Source: Ambrosia x helenae
Lineage: Eukaryota > Streptophyta > Magnoliopsida > Asterales > Asteraceae
NCBI GenBank assembly: GCA_030844895.1
Contig: CM061232.1
Location: 84,772,555-84,836,554, forward strand
Direction of reading: 5' to 3'
DNA: 64,000 nt
The translations under genes and the position numbers were made by a program. The notes under the pieces were generated by a model. It was not told where the DNA came from. It did no database searches and worked only from the letters and a program-made list of their open reading frames with translations. Numbering within the stretch: position 1 is the stretch's first letter; the number at the start of each line of letters is the position of its first letter. Of the stretch, positions 10,823 to 21,559 are shown one piece after another.

Positions 10823-12133
10823 TGTAACACCCCAACCGATGGCGGAAACATCGGGATGTCACGTATTGATGATTGTTCAGTAGCTCATGGTAAATAATAA
10901 ATTTCATTATATGATTTAAATAAATTACATACAATTGTTCTACAAGAATTCGTACATCAAATTGAATAAAACTATGCACACATCTTCAAGCATAAATTCA
11001 AATCTTCAAGCAAGTAGAACCTGAAACATGTTAAGTTGAAAATGTTAATTGGTCAACAAAAGTTGGTGAGAATTACATAGGTTTTGATAATTGAATAAAA
11101 TTGTTGTGCAATTCATGTGTCATGGCAATCTAGTCCATATGCGAAAACATACTAGAAGTAAATCGAGTGCATAATCAACCTTGTTGACTGTTGTATTGTG
11201 GTACATCCCATACGCTCATGGTTCACTCATTTATATTGCAGTAACAAACACCCACGTAACCTTTGTAGGAGGCACGTATCCGGGTGGGATTGTCAGTCCA
11301 ATAGATCTATCAATGTATACCGTTTGGCTGATGAATGTTTATGCTAGAATTGTGCTTACCCTAGTCATGTTCAAGACATAATGCAACATATAAAATACAC
11401 ATAGACACATTGATGATTGAATTGCATGAATAATGTTGTAACATGTTTCACCCCAAAAATGGTGATAAATAGAAAAGGGGCTATGTAAAACTCACATTGG
11501 CTAAGGTGAATTATCCTCTAAGTGTTGTGAATGTATGTGAGGCGAATCCCAAAGACTCAACAACGTAGCTAGTCCAAATTGAAAAGAAAGAATATCAAGC
11601 TTCCAATTTGCCAATTGCAAGAGCTTATAATCAAAGCTTCAAATGTAGAAGTAATATACTCTAGAAGAAAAGGTATGAGGGAGAGTTTAATCGAATTGAA
11701 ACAATCGATTTAGAGGTGCAAAGTGTAATGGGTCATAGGTGGGTTTTTATACTAGTTTTGGAGTCAATTAGCCATTAAAATTGGTCAACACCATAAAGTA
11801 AGGTTTTATGATGAATTGACTATTTGACTAAGACTTTGACTGTTTGACTAAGACTTTGACTAGGACTTTGACTATTTGACTCAAGGCTTTATTTAAAAAA
11901 AAATCTTGTATGTGAAAAAAAAAAAAAAAAGAATTTAGAATCATATTATTATTATTATTATTATTATTTATATACATTTATGTATGTATATAAGTTGTGA
12001 GTTAGGATAAATAAAGACTTAGGCACATTTGTATAATATTAATGATAAAGGTGTAATAAAATATATATATATATATATATATATAAGGGCTTTTTATGTA
12101 TTAAAATTTTGGGGAAAATTTTGCGATGTTACA
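10823..12133 (-). repeat. 5' LTR of the family A element
   Basis: A 1311-bp LTR. It is longer than its partner mainly because of expanded A and TA runs (about 11917-11931 and 12061-12085). The promoter would drive minus-strand transcription into the interior. Confidence 0.9.
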
Positions 12134-12138
12134 GTTAA

Positions 12139-12415
12139 AGGCGGGGGCAGCGGTGGTAGGTGGGTGGCAGTTGTTAAAGACGGGGGCAGCGGTGGTAGGT
12201 GGTGACAATTGTGGTGGGTGATGGGTTATGGTGTTGTCAATTAAAAGTGAAAGTGGGATGAAATAAAAAAAAACATGGGGTGGATGGAATGGTTTTGAAG
12301 GAATGGAATGTGTTGTGGAATTAGTGATCCCATTCCATTGACCAACCAAACACATTATTTTTCATTACCTTGTAATAGTCCAATCTATTCCTCCTTCCGT
12401 TTCATTGTACCAAAT
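12139..12415 (+). repeat. GGT-rich repeat, copy 2, right part
   Basis: Continues the repeat interrupted at 8083. GGGGGCAGCGGTGG units are followed by a GGAATGG/CCATTCC region and 'GACCAACCAAACAC', then fade out at about 12415. It resembles the CCATTCC-ended MITEs common in plants. Confidence 0.55.
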
Positions 12416-15065
12416 GCTACGTTAATGTTTTTGTTTTGAAACATTAAATTTTAACGTACTGATAAAATTACAAAAACAACCTTTAATTAAAAGTTTATTA
12501 CAATAATAGATCATCAATTTATTTCCAAAATGCTTGCAACCGTCTAGACATGCCCATGTTAGAAAAATAGCCGGGATTTTCAAAAGTTTATTAAAATAGC
12601 CGGGTTTTGAAAGTACAAATCAAACGGTGCAATTGAAAAATTTCGCGGATGATGCTCGAGATTTAACCCATATATAAGACTAAGGATGGAGGGTGTGGAT
12701 GCTGGTACCATTCTCGGATAGGTGGTACCTGATCGGTGTAACGATTGCGCATTTTCTATAATAAATTTATTTTTTAATACTAGTCCTTATAGGTTTATCG
12801 TTTTCAAATTTTAAAAGCTTGAATCTTTGTTGATCAATACCTCTTTGTTTGGTTTGTGTCTCGTTTGTAATTGAATGCATATATCGAAACGTAAATTTAC
12901 CGTGTTATTGCGTGTAAACAAAGTTTTAAAGTTTATTAGCCGTTGTTAAATTTAAAACACATTAAAGTTTATCGAAGGATAGGATAATATCAAGTGTTCA
13001 AGTTAAACCTTTATAAAAAAGATAAGTATATAAAGTAAAATTTATTAAAAAAATTAAACATTTTAAATTTTATAAAGTTTTAAAAACCTTTAGGTTAAGT
13101 TAACTTGGTTAACTTTTATTAAGAAAAACTTAGCCAAAACATATTATAAACTAACCATCCCTAACTGCAGGGACCATTAGTGTAATTAATTGAAAGTTGA
13201 TTTCTAAAAAGAACCTCCCCGCTCCCCCCCCCCCACAAAAAAAAAAAAAAAAAAAAACTCGGTTATAAGTGGCCCTTACCGGCCGGATTCTGGTCACTCG
13301 TCAAGCAAGCCTCTATGCTCGTTTTTAATGCTTGGATTTTGTTCAAATCAGTTACTTAATGTTTCTTCGTCAAAGCTTTATGACTTTCAATGATATAAAC
13401 GAGCATTTAACATGTTATAATCGAGTTTTAATTTGGGTTTAAGTTATAACCGTCAAGTTCTTTAATCATGGCCAAACGTTTGAATCTTTCGAATAACCTT
13501 ATAAATTGACCAATATAAAATGTTCCTAGACCTTTACTGACTTTAAACCCACCATAAAAACACTATAATTATGACCAGATACCTCGCAATCTCGGCTCCA
13601 AGTGTGGCTAAAAACCTTCACTTTTCGATTCGAATTCGAATTTGTAAGTTCATTTTTATGTTGCCGTTTTACTCTCCTATTGATGCTCTATAATAGCCCC
13701 ATGAATTCGGTTTGTAACCATGTTGAATTGATGTTGATTGTGTTTGGATTAGGGTTAGGTTTTGCAGGTAGGATGGGGAAGAAAAAGAAGTTTTTATTAT
13801 TATATAAATATAATTGTTATTTAAACTTTTCAACAACTGAAGTATGTATTGTAGTGGTTGTATGTTTGTGGCTGTAGGTAACAAACCCGGGTCGATTCTC
13901 CTTACACCCATGGGTTTGGTTATTATTATTTTTTTTGCATCTTATATATTTTTTATTTGTTTATATATAAGTACATTATATCTTAAATTACCATAACTAA
14001 TTCATTCCTTGCTAAAAAAAATTATAAAAACTTAGGTGCAACATTTTGACATCATAACCTTAATTTACACATTTTTATTTTCTGTAATATAATTTATTTT
14101 TGTATTTTTATTAATTTAAATTGTTTTAATAATAAATAATTGACTAAAAATTCATTTGAAATGACATTAATACCAATTTTTTTGTGAAAAAAATATTATT
14201 TCACATCCAAAACATAATCTTAAATTAATTAACTAAAAAAAATATTTATTTATTTATTTTTCCCTATTTTAAATCATATAATCATATATTTATTTCAATA
14301 AATCTGATTTAAATAGAAAAAAAGGAGGAAAATTATGAAAATTTTATGTTTGTTATTTGACATTAGAAAATAACTATTTTTTCACAAAAATATCATTTTC
14401 GAAAAATTTCTTGTATTTTAGATGTGTTTATGCTTATTTAGAAATAATAAATCATTTATTATTACATAATACTTAAAAACCTGTTTTAGAAATATATTTT
14501 TTATAAAACATAAATATTGTTATTTTTTAAATTCATAGTTAACATTTGTTTGAATCATTTGTGTAACTTATATTTACTTGTGCAATTATTTATAATGATT
14601 GCAACTATTTACAATTATAGTTAAAAATAGTTAACTATTTTCTTTCGTATAAATTATTTGGAATTTTATTTAAATAGTAAATTAGTAATATTTAGAACCT
14701 AATCATGTTCAAAGTCTTTAATCGTATCGATCATATTAGTTTGGATATACGAGTTTAATATTCATAAAAATTATCGTAGAAACTCTAATTCCCCAAATCG
14801 AATTAGCTAACTCTAATGCCTTAGACACTAGATGCCTTAGACTTTTTAGACATTTCCCTTATTAGTATTGTTAAACGTTATAGGTAGAATTCCTTGGAAT
14901 TCCCAGTTCTTTAACTCACGTCAACTTAAGTTTGATTTGGATCGCTTTCGCAAATTGTGAGTATGCTTATCCCTTTTTTTTTCTTTCCATTTTTACACTT
15001 TTGGGGGGGGGGGGGATTAATGTACACATATTAAACATACATGTGCACTTATTCATAAACGTTTT
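12416..15065. other. Long AT-rich stretch without recognised features
   Basis: Contains a C11-A23 junction near 13228-13258, a G13 run near 15003-15015, and long A/T-rich blocks (13.9-14.7 kb). Two overlapping opposite-strand frames near 13.6-13.9 kb show no domain. No RNA gene was recognised. Confidence 0.4.
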
Positions 15066-15213
15066 TAATAGACGATATTATATTTAGTATATATTATTAG
15101 CATAATTGTCCTTAATTGTAAATTGATTATATCCATATTTACGATATCTTGATTGATCTCAATCACTGTATTTATATCGATGTTCATGGAATGAGAAAAC
15201 GAAGCATTGAGTG

Positions 15214-17061
15214 ATAACCATCACCAAATTCCTCCTCTTACCACTTTCTTACTAAATCCTTTCCACCTCTTCTTTGGCCCAATGTCTCCTACCCAACTTC
15301 TAAACAATCGGTCCATACACCTGCAGCCGAATCACCAACCACGAGCCAATCCCATCAGCCCAAAACACTCCCTCACGAACCCACGACCCACATCCCTCCA
15401 CAAGCCCACATACATCTAACCCTCTAACCGACCTAACTACTCCTAACTCCCGCTGCAGCCAAATGCCCACTGCTATCTCCACATCACCACCACCCACTAC
15501 ACCGACCCCCATCACACCGTTGGACCGGACACCACCAGTCCCGACTCATACCATGCGTACTAGGACTAAGGACGAGATCCTTAAATCTAAATAAATTTTC
15601 AACCTCAACATCACTACCATCATACCTATTCCCAAAACACCCACCATTCCCTTGTCCATACCGGAATGGCGATACACCATGACTAGCGAGTTTCATGTTC
15701 TTATTAATAATAATACATGAGAGTTGGTTCCCCGGGACCCAAACATAAACATTAATAGAAGTATGTGGCTCTTTAAACACAAATACAGGTCCGATGGTTC
15801 TCTTGAAAGATACAAGGCAAGGTTGGTATGCGATGGCTGCTCTCAACAGGTTGGTATTAATTGTGGGGACCCCTTCAGTCTCGTTGTGAAACCAGCCACT
15901 GTTAGAACTCTTTTATCCGTTGCTCTATCAAAATCTTAGTCAGTTCATCAGCTCAACGTCACTAATGCTTTCTTACATGGAAATCTTCATGAGATTGTTT
16001 ACATGCACCAACCAATGGGGTTTCGCAGCAGAGAGTTCCCCAATTATGTCAGCCTCCTTAAGAAGTCTTTCTATAGCCTCAAACAGGCCCCAAGTAGGTG
16101 ACACGGCTTATCTTCTTCTGTATGTGGACAATATTCTTCTGGTTACATCTTCTGTAGGCTGTGTGAACACTTAATGACTCTTCTCTTCAAGGAGTTCGGT
16201 ATGAAGGACCTTGGCACCCTCATTTTATTTCTTGGTATTCATGTCACTCGCATAGGTGACACTATGTTCTTGTCTTAGCACAGCTATGCCTCTGACGTCA
16301 TTGAGCACGCAGGTATGACCTTATGCAAACTAGCTGCCACACCAGTTGATACTAACTAAAAACTCAGTGCCACCTTTGGAACATATTTCGAAAACCCTAC
16401 CCTATATAGAAGTCTTGCTGGTGCTCTTCAGTACTTGACATTCACGCCACTAGACATCAGTTATGCTGTTCAGCATGCCGAAGACTGATCATTTTAATGC
16501 TCTTAAGCGCATCATCAGATATATTCAGGGGACACTCACTCTTGGTCTCAATCTCAGGTCCCACAAGGACCCTCATCTTCTGGCCTACACTAACGCTGAC
16601 TAGGCAGGTTGCCCTGACACCAGACGGTCCACTAGTGGTTAATATGTTTATTATGGGGATTGTTCATCTTTTGGTCCTCCAAGTGCCAACTTACTATATA
16701 TCGTTCTAGTGCCGAAATCGAAAATCGGGGTGTTGCAAATGTGGTCGCATAAATCTGCTGGCTTCGGAATCTTCCATTGGAGCTTTATCGTCCTCTTACA
16801 AAGGCGACCCTTGTCTACTGTGACAATGTGAGTGCAATATATCTCTTTGGAAACCCAGTACAACATCAGCGAACCAATCACATAGAGCTTAATAGCCATT
16901 TTGTTCGGGAGCAAGTGCAGCGTGGACAGGTCCGAATTCTTCATGTTCGCAGGCGATATCAAATACCTGACATATTCACCAAAGGTCTTCCTCGGATTCT
17001 GTTTGAAGATTTTCATTCCAGTCTCAGCATGCGTTCTCCTCCCACTTCGACTGCGGGGGAG
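15214..17061 (+). pseudogene. Ty1/copia pol remnant (reverse transcriptase and RNase H)
   Basis: Fragments in different frames follow the usual copia order. First comes a linker with 'TMRTRTKDEI' (about 15550). Next is the reverse-transcriptase start 'MWLFKHKYRSDGSLERYKAR' (about 15763-15822). The catalytic region follows as 'LLLYVDNILLVTSS' (16112-16153), where the second Asp of the YVDD motif is Asn. RNase H with 'YCDNVSAIYLFGNP' and 'DIFTKGLP' (about 16816-17000) ends the polyprotein. About 40 codons are missing between the 'LKQAP' region (about 16080) and the YVDN, and several stops interrupt. It is dead; the real product would have been the RNA-to-DNA copying enzyme of the element. Confidence 0.88.
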
Positions 17062-18363
17062 TAATAGACGATATTATATTTAGTATATATTATTAGCATA
17101 ATTGTCACACCCTCAAATTCCACGTGCGGGGTTTTACCGCGAGGCGCGTGACAAACCAGGATCCAAGTCAACGGTCACAATAAACGACACTATATGATAC
17201 GTAAAATGAAATAAACAACCATCAAGTTTTCATAAATCCATTCGCTGCGGAAGCGTAACTTTATTACAACTCAAAATGTAAAAGTACGTAAGTCTGAAAA
17301 AGACAAGAAAATGCATATGAATCCTAGACGCCGTGTGACTCCGTGCGCCTATGATAAGCTGCTACCTCAATGACCTGAGACAAACATGCTAAAAACGTCA
17401 GTAAGTAATGCCGGTGAGTTCACAGGTTTTATGTTAAACGTTTAAGTAATGAAAGTCATCATGTTATCACTATGTCAGAAATGATAGCGTTAGCTAGACG
17501 CATGAGTAATACTACTACGACCGGAAACCATTACAGACAACGATATATGATTTTTGCCCGAAACGATTATGCACTACCATTCCCCGGTAGCGTTATGACC
17601 GAGACAATATGCACCCGCCCGGCTCCCAGCCGACGGGTGGGGTCTGTCAGTCCCAATAGATCTATCCACATTTCCCCCGTTATGCTATCCAGCATATTCA
17701 TGGTTTCCCCGGGACTTTACGTATCGTATAGCACAAATGAATTTAACACTAGTATAACATGATAATTTATGAAATATGTATAAGCATGTGTCTCCCCCGA
17801 AATTTAAAACCGTAAAGTGGGGCCGTGAAACTCACCTGATGCTGTTCCTCGCACTAAGACAAGTAAACCTGCTCAATAGACGGCACCAAATACCGGTGAC
17901 CTATCATGACGAGCGTATAAGGTTTAGACTAACAACCCGTAGGTTGATTAGTCCCTAACAGTCCAGACCATAACCGTGTACATATGAAATGATGTTTAAA
18001 CGTTTAACCGACCACACCAGACAAGGCCCGACATCCCATTGGTGACCCGAAATCCCACGTGTTAGTCACATACAAGATATCATGCAACTTATGCAATTAA
18101 ACACTTAGCATGCGCAAACATTCACCCTATCTAGCATGACGCCCAATTAACGCATAAACAAGTCCGGACACGTGTTACTATGTTACTAGGCATGTCATGG
18201 GGTTCCTAGCATGTTCCTAGGTGTCGAATCGGGTTTCGGAATGTCAAAATACACTTATAACAGCAGTACACGCGATTAGGAACTTAGCATGCAATTAGGA
18301 AAAGTTAACTAGTGATTAGGAGTCATAAGACATGCCATTCTGAAGTTAACTAGCGATTAGGAT

Positions 18364-18480
18364 CACAATTGCATGGTGGGTAGGCGATTAGGCTCCCTAA
18401 TCGCCTATAGGGTACGTGATTAGGGGCTAATCGCCTACAGCATAGGCGATTGGGAAATCCTAATCGCCTACGCTGTTTTG
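18364..18480 (-). repeat. Leader cluster of GGCGATTAG inverted motifs
   Basis: TAGGCGATTAGG (18381-18392) pairs with CCTAATCGCCTA (18396-18407) across a 3-nt loop. More copies in both orientations follow within 75 bp. The cluster lies about 800-900 bp downstream of the LTR TATA box, so it would be in the transcript. Confidence 0.8.
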
Positions 18481-19260
18481 TTCAGCCTTTTTCACGCGTT
18501 TAACCCTCCAAATCAGATCCGAAACATGTGTAAACACCCAATATCAATCATGACACATTAACAAACATATTTCAAGCAAAACCCCTAAGTTTTCATCATT
18601 CTAACAGTCCTGAATGCGAGCGTTTTCCCAAAATAGTAAACTTAACATGTAAACATCACATCAACATGCAATAACTTGCCCTAAATAGCAAATATCCAGA
18701 TTTCACCACATAACCACGTTGTCCGGTAGTATCCTACTACTCTAGCATCATCCTAAAGCAAACCTAACATCATACAATCAACAACACACCTCATAGCATC
18801 CTTAATCATTCAAAATCATTCAAATGGGTCAAAACATCAAACATCAACAACACACAACCAAAACCATCCAAACTCCTAGGACATCATCATACTAACTCAT
18901 AACAGCCATGAATACCTAAATAACACAAGATCAATCATGTTTCAATCCTAAAAATCCTACCTTTAATCACATATAACACATATAACACACATAAAGGTTT
19001 GGGTTTGTTTAAAAACGGTTTTTAATGGATTTGCAAAGACAAAAACATTTAGAAATTAGGTCTGGACTTTTAGGGAACAAAACACAATCATATAAAGGTT
19101 TGGGTTTGAAGAACACACCTTGGATTTAAGAGGAAATGATGGAATAAGCTTGGAAATGGTTGTTTTGATGTAAAAACGAGTTCCAGAGGGTGTTTGTGTG
19201 TTGGGATAGGTTATGGGACGGCTAGGGTTGCACAAATGGTGTTTTAGAGGTCAAGGGTGG

Positions 19261-19562
19261 TATTTATAGGCGTTTCTAGTCGTTTAAGACACGTCAGGCG
19301 ATTGTGCAGCAGGTCCATGCGATTAGGGCTGCTAATCGCCTACCCTATTGGCGATTAGGGCTCTAATCGCCTACCCAAACCTCCTAATCGCCTACCCTAT
19401 AGGCGATTAGGGCTAATCACCCCCTATCAGCATGCAATTAGGGCTAATCACCTATAACATCATGCAATTAGGGCTAATCACCTATAACATCATGCAATTA
19501 GGGCTAATCACCTATAAACATCATGCAATTAGGGCTAATCACCTATAACATCATGCAATTAC
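19261..19562 (-). promoter_or_regulatory. LTR promoter: GGCGATTAG cluster and 30-bp repeats upstream of TATA
   Basis: The minus-strand TATA box CCTATAAATA is at 19261-19270. Upstream of it (19290-19425) are at least seven GCGATTAGG/CCTAATCGC copies in both orientations. Five tandem copies of a 30-bp unit 'CATGCAATTAGGGCTAATCA' plus 10 bp follow (19430-19562), carrying a weakened version of the motif. The position suggests an LTR enhancer. Confidence 0.6.
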
Positions 19563-19879
19563 GTGTAATCGCTGTTTTAACATATGTAAACACGTATACA
19601 CATACCGACAAGTCACATAAAGATTATAAACACATAATACATGAAAACAAACACGTTCACACTCGTTCACCAATTCCCGGGACTCGAGACTTGCGTGTGT
19701 GCGTTAAACCCGACGATTCCACGAATCACCGATCCTTGTACACATGGTTATGGACCGACACCCAATGGTCTCTCGAACCATTGTAACGACTCCTGATGAT
19801 TCCCGAATCATCGGTACGACTCAACCGACCCGGTCAAGTATGATATTAAGTAGTTGTTTTCAATGTTTTCGTTGAGGTA

Positions 19880-20003
19880 GACTCGTATGTATGCAAAGTA
19901 TGAAACGTATGTATGTAGAGTATGAAACGTATGTATGTAAAGTATGAAACGTATGTATGTAAAGTATGAAACGTATTATGTATAGTATGAAACGTATTAA
20001 CCT
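19880..20003 (-). repeat. 22-bp minisatellite near the LTR start
   Basis: Five to six copies of 'GTATGAAACGTATGTATGTA' plus 2 bp, the last ones partly truncated. It lies in the first 140 bp of the solo LTR and is absent from the family B LTR at 57.3 kb. Confidence 0.8.
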
Positions 20004-20126
20004 GAATATGCCGGGTGTCACAATAATTGTAAATCCATATACACAATATCTTGATTGATCTCAATCACTGTATTTATATCGATGCTCATGGAATGAGGAA
20101 ACGAAGCATTGAGTGATATTCTATCA

Positions 20127-21559
20127 GTCTTACATACAATCTATATCCGTGTTATGTTTGAATTCTTGTGATTTGTGATTAAACATAAACGTAGTATACT
20201 TGCAATCATTACGAAATCATTAACTCCATATAAGCCGACTTTAACAGTGAATAACGATATTTGGATTTATAATCCACATAGTGGAAAATAGCTACGTGTG
20301 TGGGAAGGCCTAAGTCATTGTTAATTCTTTAGTCTTTGTCAGCATTTAAGTTTGATTTTGACCCGCATTGTGTGCTTACGTGTTTACCATATTGCCTTGA
20401 ATGAATCATGACACTTGAATTGTAAAACATTTCTTTAAACTTATATTATACGTATACAAACCAAGTATACTCCCTAACAATATTTATGTTGACAAAATTA
20501 TACTAGTACATGTTTCAGATTGATTGTTGAGATATTTTATGTAGGACATTTGGACTTAGTAAAAATTTATTCCAGACAATGTGTGGAATTGTATTTGATG
20601 ATATCTGTAATTGTAACTTGAAGCATTGAATAGAATATTTACACTTTAGTACCATAAGCTTTTGAACAATCGTCACTACGTGAGACCTGGATGATATTAG
20701 AGGTGTGGTATTAAAATCGATAACACCGCCCCTCCTCATTCAGTAAGCAAAAACGGGTACCATTCTCGGGTGGAAGTAACTGATTGAGGGTATGTGTTTG
20801 TGGGTGAGATATATATAGAGAGGGTAGTCGGTAGTGTATGTAAACTCATGGGACCCATGGTTTAGGGTAGCGATGTTTTTCGAGTAATTTTTCGGGTCGG
20901 TTTGTTCCGGATTGTGGCCAAGGAAAAGTGACCTAATAACTGAACCATTTAAAGTTCTGATTGATCGGGTTGGGGTTATTCGGGTCCGGGTTAGTTTAGG
21001 TCAGCTTGTTCGGTTTTTGGGTTTTGATGTAATATGAAACATCTTTTATTTTTCTTTCATAAAATATCATCAAAATTGAAGGATCGTGTTCCGGACAAGA
21101 AATGATGTATCGCGCATGTTTCGAATTAAAGGCGGAATCAATAACCCGATTAGTTGTTATAGGTGAGTGTTTGGATAAGATAATAATATAAGAGTACACA
21201 CACAAAAACACACACTAAAGGTTGCAACTTGTATTGGAATGGCAAAAGTTTTTCAATAAGACTAAGGCATGGGATACAAACCAGGCGTATGGCACCTTAT
21301 AATTACCAAAATACCATTAATACATATATAATCATCTAAACAACCCTGAAACGCGATAAAACATGATCCGACAATGATATCCAAGCTAGGGACATAGCCG
21401 AAGGGTGTATTTATAGACTCCCCCTTGGACCTAGCTGGATATTTACAAAAACACAAAAACAAACACAAAACAAAAAATAACCAAATCTTGTCTTCATCAA
21501 TCAGCAACCGTCTTCAAGCTTTAATCACACGCAGCTTGGACCAATTACAACCAGCATGA
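20127..21559. other. Retroelement-like non-coding stretch
   Basis: No coding domain was recognised. A minus-strand TATA-like TCTATAAATACACC lies near 21407-21420 and could be the promoter of an old LTR. Small frames in both strands show no known domain. Confidence 0.35.

Larger units (their letters stand above)
8083..12133 (-). mobile_element. Complete non-autonomous LTR retrotransposon (family A)
   Basis: A 4051-bp element flanked by the perfect 5-bp TSD GTTAA (8078-8082 and 12134-12138). Both LTRs start TGTAA and end TTACA in element sense. A tRNA-iMet primer-binding site (10808-10819) and a polypurine tract (9371-9381) sit at the correct LTR junctions for a minus-strand element. The 1452-bp interior encodes no gag, protease, reverse transcriptase or integrase, so it must move in trans (LARD/TRIM-like). 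The two LTRs differ by only a few substitutions plus length changes in A and TA runs, so insertion was recent. The target was the GGT-rich repeat, whose halves now flank it. Confidence 0.92.
17103..20022 (-). mobile_element. Solo LTR (family B), 2.9 kb
   Basis: The ends are TGTGACACCC and GGGTGTGACA in element sense. A perfect 5-bp TSD ATAAT flanks it (17098-17102, 20023-20027). No primer site or polypurine tract is present inside, so it is a solo LTR left by LTR-LTR recombination. It is homologous to the LTR at 57325-63559 over the start, the leader and the last 450 bp. It inserted into the copia 3' LTR, so it is younger than that element. Short frames in it (17472, 17776, 19523, 19846) show no domains. 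Confidence 0.9.
15066..20126 (+). mobile_element. Deleted Ty1/copia retrotransposon, split by a solo LTR
   Basis: A short LTR of about 150 bp at 15066-15213 recurs as 17062-17102 plus 20028-20126, with the right copy split by the solo LTR. The flanks GTTTT (15061-15065) and GTCTT (20127-20131) fit an aged 5-bp TSD. The left LTR lacks its final 'TTCTATCA' and joins directly to the linker before reverse transcriptase, so the primer site, gag, protease and integrase are deleted. The polypurine tract TGCGGGGGAG (17052-17061) precedes the right LTR. The LTR starts TA rather than TG, probably a mutation. Confidence 0.85.

Noticed and set aside
8440..11381. Identical 66-codon frames at 8440 and 11181
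   Set aside because: They are the same place in the two LTRs of one element, on the strand opposite to its transcription.
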